Below, one piece after another: positions 60,698 through 64,000 of a DNA stretch of 64,000 nucleotides. Origin of the DNA: Terfezia claveryi (taxonomy: Eukaryota > Ascomycota > Pezizomycetes > Pezizales > Pezizaceae); the NCBI GenBank assembly GCA_015179025.1, contig WHUX01000130.1:62001-126000 (forward strand), written 5' to 3'. Position numbers and translations under genes: made by a program. Positions within the stretch are counted from its first letter, which is position 1; every line of letters starts with the position of its first letter. A model generated the notes under the pieces. That model was not told where the DNA came from. It ran no database searches and saw only the letters and a program-made list of their open reading frames with translations.

Positions 60698-61182
60698 GGT
60701 GAGGCTTCACTTTTTTGTTTTCTACTCGCAAATACAGCTGACGATTTTCAAAGAATCGCCTACAGTCATTTCAGTTACCGCGAACTCTTCTCCTCTCAAC
60801 CTAGTGTTTCCCACCCCCCCCCAACCTCATTATTGGGACGCATTGGCGCAGGGCGTGGGATATCATGGACCTGAAGTACCTGAATCAGCACTGCCTTATC
60901 AAAAGGCGTTTGGTATAGAGGGACGTTCTTGTGTATAAATATTCAGTACAATAAATCTGCATCAGGGATGGATTCTCTCAGCTACTCTAAAATTCAACAT
61001 CACATGACTTTGTCTATTCTAGAAAGATCCGCCAAGATTTTTTTCACACCGAAGTTAAAACAAAATAGCTCCCTCAGGAACCGTTGAACATCTTCGCCAT
61101 CAGTACCCCACCTCATCCTATCGTATCAATTGATTCGTAACCTCCACAAATCTTCTGCTATATTACCGCGAGATAATTCACA
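60698..61182. promoter_or_regulatory. HSP10 promoter region
   Basis: 485 bases between MDM35 and HSP10, same strand, including MDM35 3' sequence. It contains a heat-shock-element core (next entry) and an AC-rich leader before 61183. No gene seen. Confidence 0.5.
61018..61025. promoter_or_regulatory. Heat-shock-element core TTCTAGAA
   Basis: TTCnnGAA inverted modules, 158 bases upstream of the HSP10 ATG, the form bound by HSF trimers. Only two modules are clear, so it is a minimal site; the assignment rests on its place before a heat-shock chaperonin gene. Confidence 0.5.
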
Positions 61183-61683
61183 ATGGTAATCTCAATTCAC
61201 CATCCCCAATTTCAAATCTCCATGAATATCCGGCCAGTCTAACCGAATTCTAGGCCACCACCCTCCGCAGCATCAAATCCCTCGTCCCCCTCCTCGACCG
61301 TGTCCTCGTCCAGCGAATCCGTGCAGACACTAAGACCGCCTCTGGTATCTTCCTCCCAGAGTCTACCGTGGAGAAGCTCTCCGAGGCGAAGGTGCTTGCT
61401 GTGGGTCCTGGTGGAGTTGGCAAGGATGGGAAGAGGACGGAGATGAGTGTGGCACCTGGAGACAAGGTTTTAATTCCTCCTGTAGGTTTCTTCCACTGAG
61501 CAAAAAGATTATTAAGTCGTGTTATTGATATATATGAATCACAGTACGGTGGAAGCCCAGTCAAGGTCGGTGATGAGGAGTATACCCTCTTCAGGGACCA
61601 TGAGTAAGTTTTGTACCTTAAATGTCGTGGATGGAGTGCTGACGAGTCTGGGGTGTAGGCTATTGGCCAAGATCAACGAGTAA
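61183..61683 (+). CDS. HSP10: Mitochondrial 10-kDa chaperonin Hsp10
   Basis: Exons 61183..61185 (the ATG alone), 61254..61481, 61545..61603, 61659..61683 encode 104 residues. The sequence is the Cpn10 fold: LVPLLDRVLVQRI, the mobile loop KTASGIFLPESTVEKLSEA, VLAVGPGG, GDKVLIPPYGGSPVKVGDEEY, LFRDHELLAKINE. Hsp10 caps Hsp60 in the matrix during protein folding. There is no upstream exon: the first intron begins directly after the start codon (ATG|GTAATC) and ends TCTAG|GCC, giving the expected MATTLRSIKS N-terminus. The heat-shock element upstream agrees with stress control. Confidence 0.96.
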
Positions 61684-62120
61684 ATCTTGGGGATTCACGG
61701 TGTACCATCCATAAAAATAAATGACTTTTCTGTTTCCATGATTTCGGCATGGGGGAGTTTCTTTGGCAAATTCAATAATGTATAAAAAGGATGTTTCGAA
61801 TTTGCGGTGGAGCGGGCGTGAGGGACCAACTAGTGATGGTGATGATCCTTCAGAATGTAAATACCTTTGAATAATAACTCCACTCGTACACAACGTCGAT
61901 GAAATTTGTTCTCCAGTATTGGAAGACTGAAGGGTATATTTCATGATGATGAATGATATAATAGCTGTAATGGAAGGCGGAAAGCGTATGCATCATCTCA
62001 TGTCCAAGAAGCGTCAAACTGCAGATCCCAAAAGCTCTTCAACCAAAAACTTAACCAAAGACCACGCGGTAGCAAGAAAAATGCCCAAACTCCGTTCCCA
62101 ATTCATCACAGAAAGCACTC
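61684..62120. other. Convergent gap HSP10 / SPC1
   Basis: 437 bases between converging genes. No supported ORF or RNA gene. Confidence 0.45.
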
Positions 62121-62538
62121 CTACTCCTCCTTCTTCACCTTGACACCCCCATCACCTTCCGCACTATCATCAGTAGCCGTCCCAGCACCAGCAGGAAGCC
62201 ATCTCAATGGGTGTCGATTGTACAGGGGCCACGGGGGTATTACGGCCAGTACGGCGAGTAAAGATCCCGCGAGACCGATGTAGAGGGTGTAGGTGACGTC
62301 CTGGAGGATGAAGCCGACTATCCAGCTTATAGCCTACAAGGACCGTTAGCGACCATGCTACGGTGTAAGAAAGTTATAAAGCACATACCCCGGTGAGTAT
62401 GAGCACGTTGTTGGTGAGCATCTCTGTGATACGCTGGCCTTCGAAATCCTAGGTAGTGTTAGAGACAAAACTCGTGACATTAGTTTTGGCTGGTGTGCTC
62501 ACAATGAAGCCATCGACGATGTTCTGAATGGCGTCCAT
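62121..62538 (-). CDS. SPC1: Signal peptidase complex subunit 1 (Spc1/SPCS1)
   Basis: Exons 62538..62503, 62448..62389, 62333..62121 encode 102 residues. After MDAIQNIVDGFIDFEGQRIT come two membrane spans (about 25-43 and 46-65) connected by a short luminal turn. The conserved PPWPLYNRHPLRWL (65-78) and an acidic/Lys tail ending KVKKEE face the cytosol. This is the SPCS1/Spc1 family, a non-catalytic ER subunit that helps the signal peptidase spare membrane segments. All junctions are phase 0. Divergent from PIG-S with 226 bases between starts. Confidence 0.92.
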
Positions 62539-62764
62539 TATATTGGTATGTATGGAATCTTATCTATGCGTTTGTTTGTTTATCCTGGGGTATTGTGTAC
62601 ATTCGTGGTCGACGCCTTTGGTAAGGAATGTGTCCTTTTCCGAGTTACTACGCCAAGAACGTTGATCAAGCCACTTAAACTGTAGCCCTGCCCTCACTCT
62701 TGTCATTGTCCACAAGAGGGCCAGCAACTCGGTTCGGGATACTTTCGACAGACTCTTAACGACT

Positions 62765-64000
62765 ATGGTGGACCTGAAACCACCCCTACCAGTCGCGGAT
62801 GCAACAGACACTGAACTGTCACCAAAAAGGGACGATACAGCACCTACCCTTCCCGAGCTGCGCCAGCGGGGACGAGTAGTCCTTTCTTTCTGGGCTGTGG
62901 TTCTATTCCTCGGATTACCATTATGGTACATTACAACCTCTATATATCGGGCCCCACTCCCACTGAGCCAAATGACAGCATGGTCGGAAGGGAAGGAGTG
63001 CAAAATAGAATTTCCGCTCTTGGTGGATGTGGTTGTGGGGAGTAAAGAGGGAAATAGTCCTGGTTTGGAGGTAAGAGATTTTATTCGGAATGTACAATTA
63101 CATCTGGATGATGCGAGGGAAGGGAAGACTGGGGGAGGGCACTTGAGATTAAGGCTGGCGGAGGAGGAGGCAAGTTCAGAGGCTTGCCCTTATGAGGAGC
63201 TGGGCACTTGGGAGGGAGAAGGTGCTGATGGCTCGGAAGAGGATGTTGAGGAGGAGAGCGTAGCAGCGGTGTTGCGATTGTTGCCAGGCGAGCCAGGGTC
63301 AACAGAGCATACCCATTCGTTGCAGCCTTCGCAAAGGACGATAGATTTGTTCTATGCTTCGACATACAATCCGGCAAGTTCAGCAAGTTTAGCGAGTTTA
63401 TCAAGCTATGCTGCGAAGATGCTACAAATAGTGTTTAGAGAAGAAGAGCAGATGGTGCGCTATTTCCTGGAGAAAGCAGCTTCATCGAACGGGGAAGGAA
63501 ATGGAAGCCGAGAAGGGATGCAACAGCAACCTGGAGATTTTGACATGTCTCGGAAGATTGCTCGGATGATCAGATACTCTTCACGATACCATATAACTTT
63601 TTCGTTGTTTACTGCTTCAGCTATACCCAGTTCGTGGGATATTATTCCTGCTATAGAGACGTACCTTACGCCCTTGTTGACTGCTTTGTCACCAATCTCG
63701 AATTTTACTGTCGAGAGCCAGGTGCAGTTTTATGCGTCCTTCTCACCGACAATCAGGCCATTGCGTAACGAGGAGTTGAGCGCCTGGACGTTGACAAAGG
63801 ATGATTTGAGTAATTTTATCAATTCTGCTGAGTGGCCGCTTACGAGCATCAAGAGTGACCCGACTATTAACTTCATTATTTATATTCCTGATAAATCGCT
63901 CAGTCCATTGATTATCCCTGAGTCTACAGGAGGAGGAAATGCATGGTTACTTCCACAGTGGGGTGGGGTTGCTATTATAAACCCAAAAACTGAAGTGGAG
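62765..64000 (+). CDS. GPI17: GPI transamidase subunit PIG-S (Gpi17), 5' part, runs off the right edge
   Basis: One open frame of 412 codons to the window end, no stop and no intron needed. Cytosolic N-terminus (residues 1-37), a membrane span (about 38-58, VVLSFWAVVLFLGLPLWYIT), then YRAPLPLSQM, the conserved start of the PIG-S luminal domain. Further family blocks: KIEFPLLVDVVVG, SRKIARMIRYSSRYHITFSLF, WDIIPAIETYLTPLLTAL, VESQVQFYASF, and NAWLLPQWGGVAIINP. PIG-S is part of the ER complex that attaches GPI anchors to proteins; the second span at the C-terminus would lie outside the window. The start at 62765 is followed by a short Pro-rich leader; no in-frame upstream ATG is preferred. Confidence 0.9.
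   Translation, partial: MVDLKPPLPVADATDTELSPKRDDTAPTLPELRQRGRVVLSFWAVVLFLGLPLWYITTSIYRAPLPLSQMTAWSEGKECKIEFPLLVDVVVGSKEGNSPGLEVRDFIRNVQLHLDDAREGKTGGGHLRLRLAEEEASSEACPYEELGTWEGEGADGSEEDVEEESVAAVLRLLPGEPGSTEHTHSLQPSQRTIDLFYASTYNPASSASLASLSSYAAKMLQIVFREEEQMVRYFLEKAASSNGEGNGSREGMQQQPGDFDMSRKIARMIRYSSRYHITFSLFTASAIPSSWDIIPAIETYLTPLLTALSPISNFTVESQVQFYASFSPTIRPLRNEELSAWTLTKDDLSNFINSAEWPLTSIKSDPTINFIIYIPDKSLSPLIIPESTGGGNAWLLPQWGGVAIINPKTEVE

Overview
This window is nuclear DNA from a filamentous ascomycete (Pezizomycotina). It carries 26 protein-coding genes on both strands, nearly all conserved housekeeping genes, split by many short spliceosomal introns (about 41-230 nt, mostly 50-85) with GT..AG ends and CTAAC/CTGAC-like branch sequences. 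The unusually high intron density and loose spacing (gene-free gaps up to about 4.9 kb) would fit an early-diverging lineage such as Pezizomycetes or Orbiliomycetes, but that placement is inference. I found no bacterial operons, CRISPR arrays, rRNA, convincing tRNA, intact transposon or secondary-metabolite cluster.

Layout. 0-9 kb: a DGAT1-type acyltransferase cut by the left edge (-), mitoribosomal protein mS35/Rsm24 (-), a short unknown gene (-), a SETD6/RKM-like lysine methyltransferase (+) and a small single-span membrane protein (+). 11-22 kb: palmitoyltransferase Erf2 (+), an ASH1-type H3K36 methyltransferase (+) and a two-Myb telomere-binding-like protein (Tay1/Teb1 type, +). 22-28 kb: Rho3 GTPase (-), splicing factor Cwc25 (-) and COP9 signalosome subunit 2 (+). 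28-33 kb: gene-poor. 33-41 kb: an otubain deubiquitinase (+), ATP sulfurylase Met3 (-) and Isd11 (+). 41-51 kb: Apc5 (-), sorting nexin Snx3/Grd19 (+), Elp6 (+) and Aip1 (+). 52-64 kb is dense: Sec61 gamma (-), cyclin H/Ccl1 (+), a DCAF11/LEC14B WD40 protein (-), Nop4 (+), Mdm35 (+), Hsp10 (+), Spc1 (-) and PIG-S/Gpi17 (+, cut by the right edge).

The genes do not form one pathway. Themes recur by chance or loosely: the ubiquitin/NEDD8 system (CSN2, otubain, APC5, DCAF11), mitochondria (mS35, Isd11, Mdm35, Hsp10) and the ER (DGAT1, Sec61 gamma, Spc1, PIG-S). Several neighbours share short divergent promoters (CWC25/CSN2, APC5/SNX3, SSS1/CCL1, DCAF11/NOP4, SPC1/PIG-S).

The most notable signals are: (1) two conserved genes, CSN2 and APC5, each broken by exactly one missing base; (2) a Rho3 gene cut into 11 exons, four of them internal exons of 15-18 nt; (3) two Myb repeats sharing intron positions and phases, pointing to intragenic duplication; (4) a dispersed 10-mer TTACCCTGAA found at least eight times; and (5) an Hsp10 gene whose first coding exon is the ATG alone. 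Exon coordinates were assembled by hand from splice signals, reading-frame continuity and family conservation; no alignment or RNA data were available.
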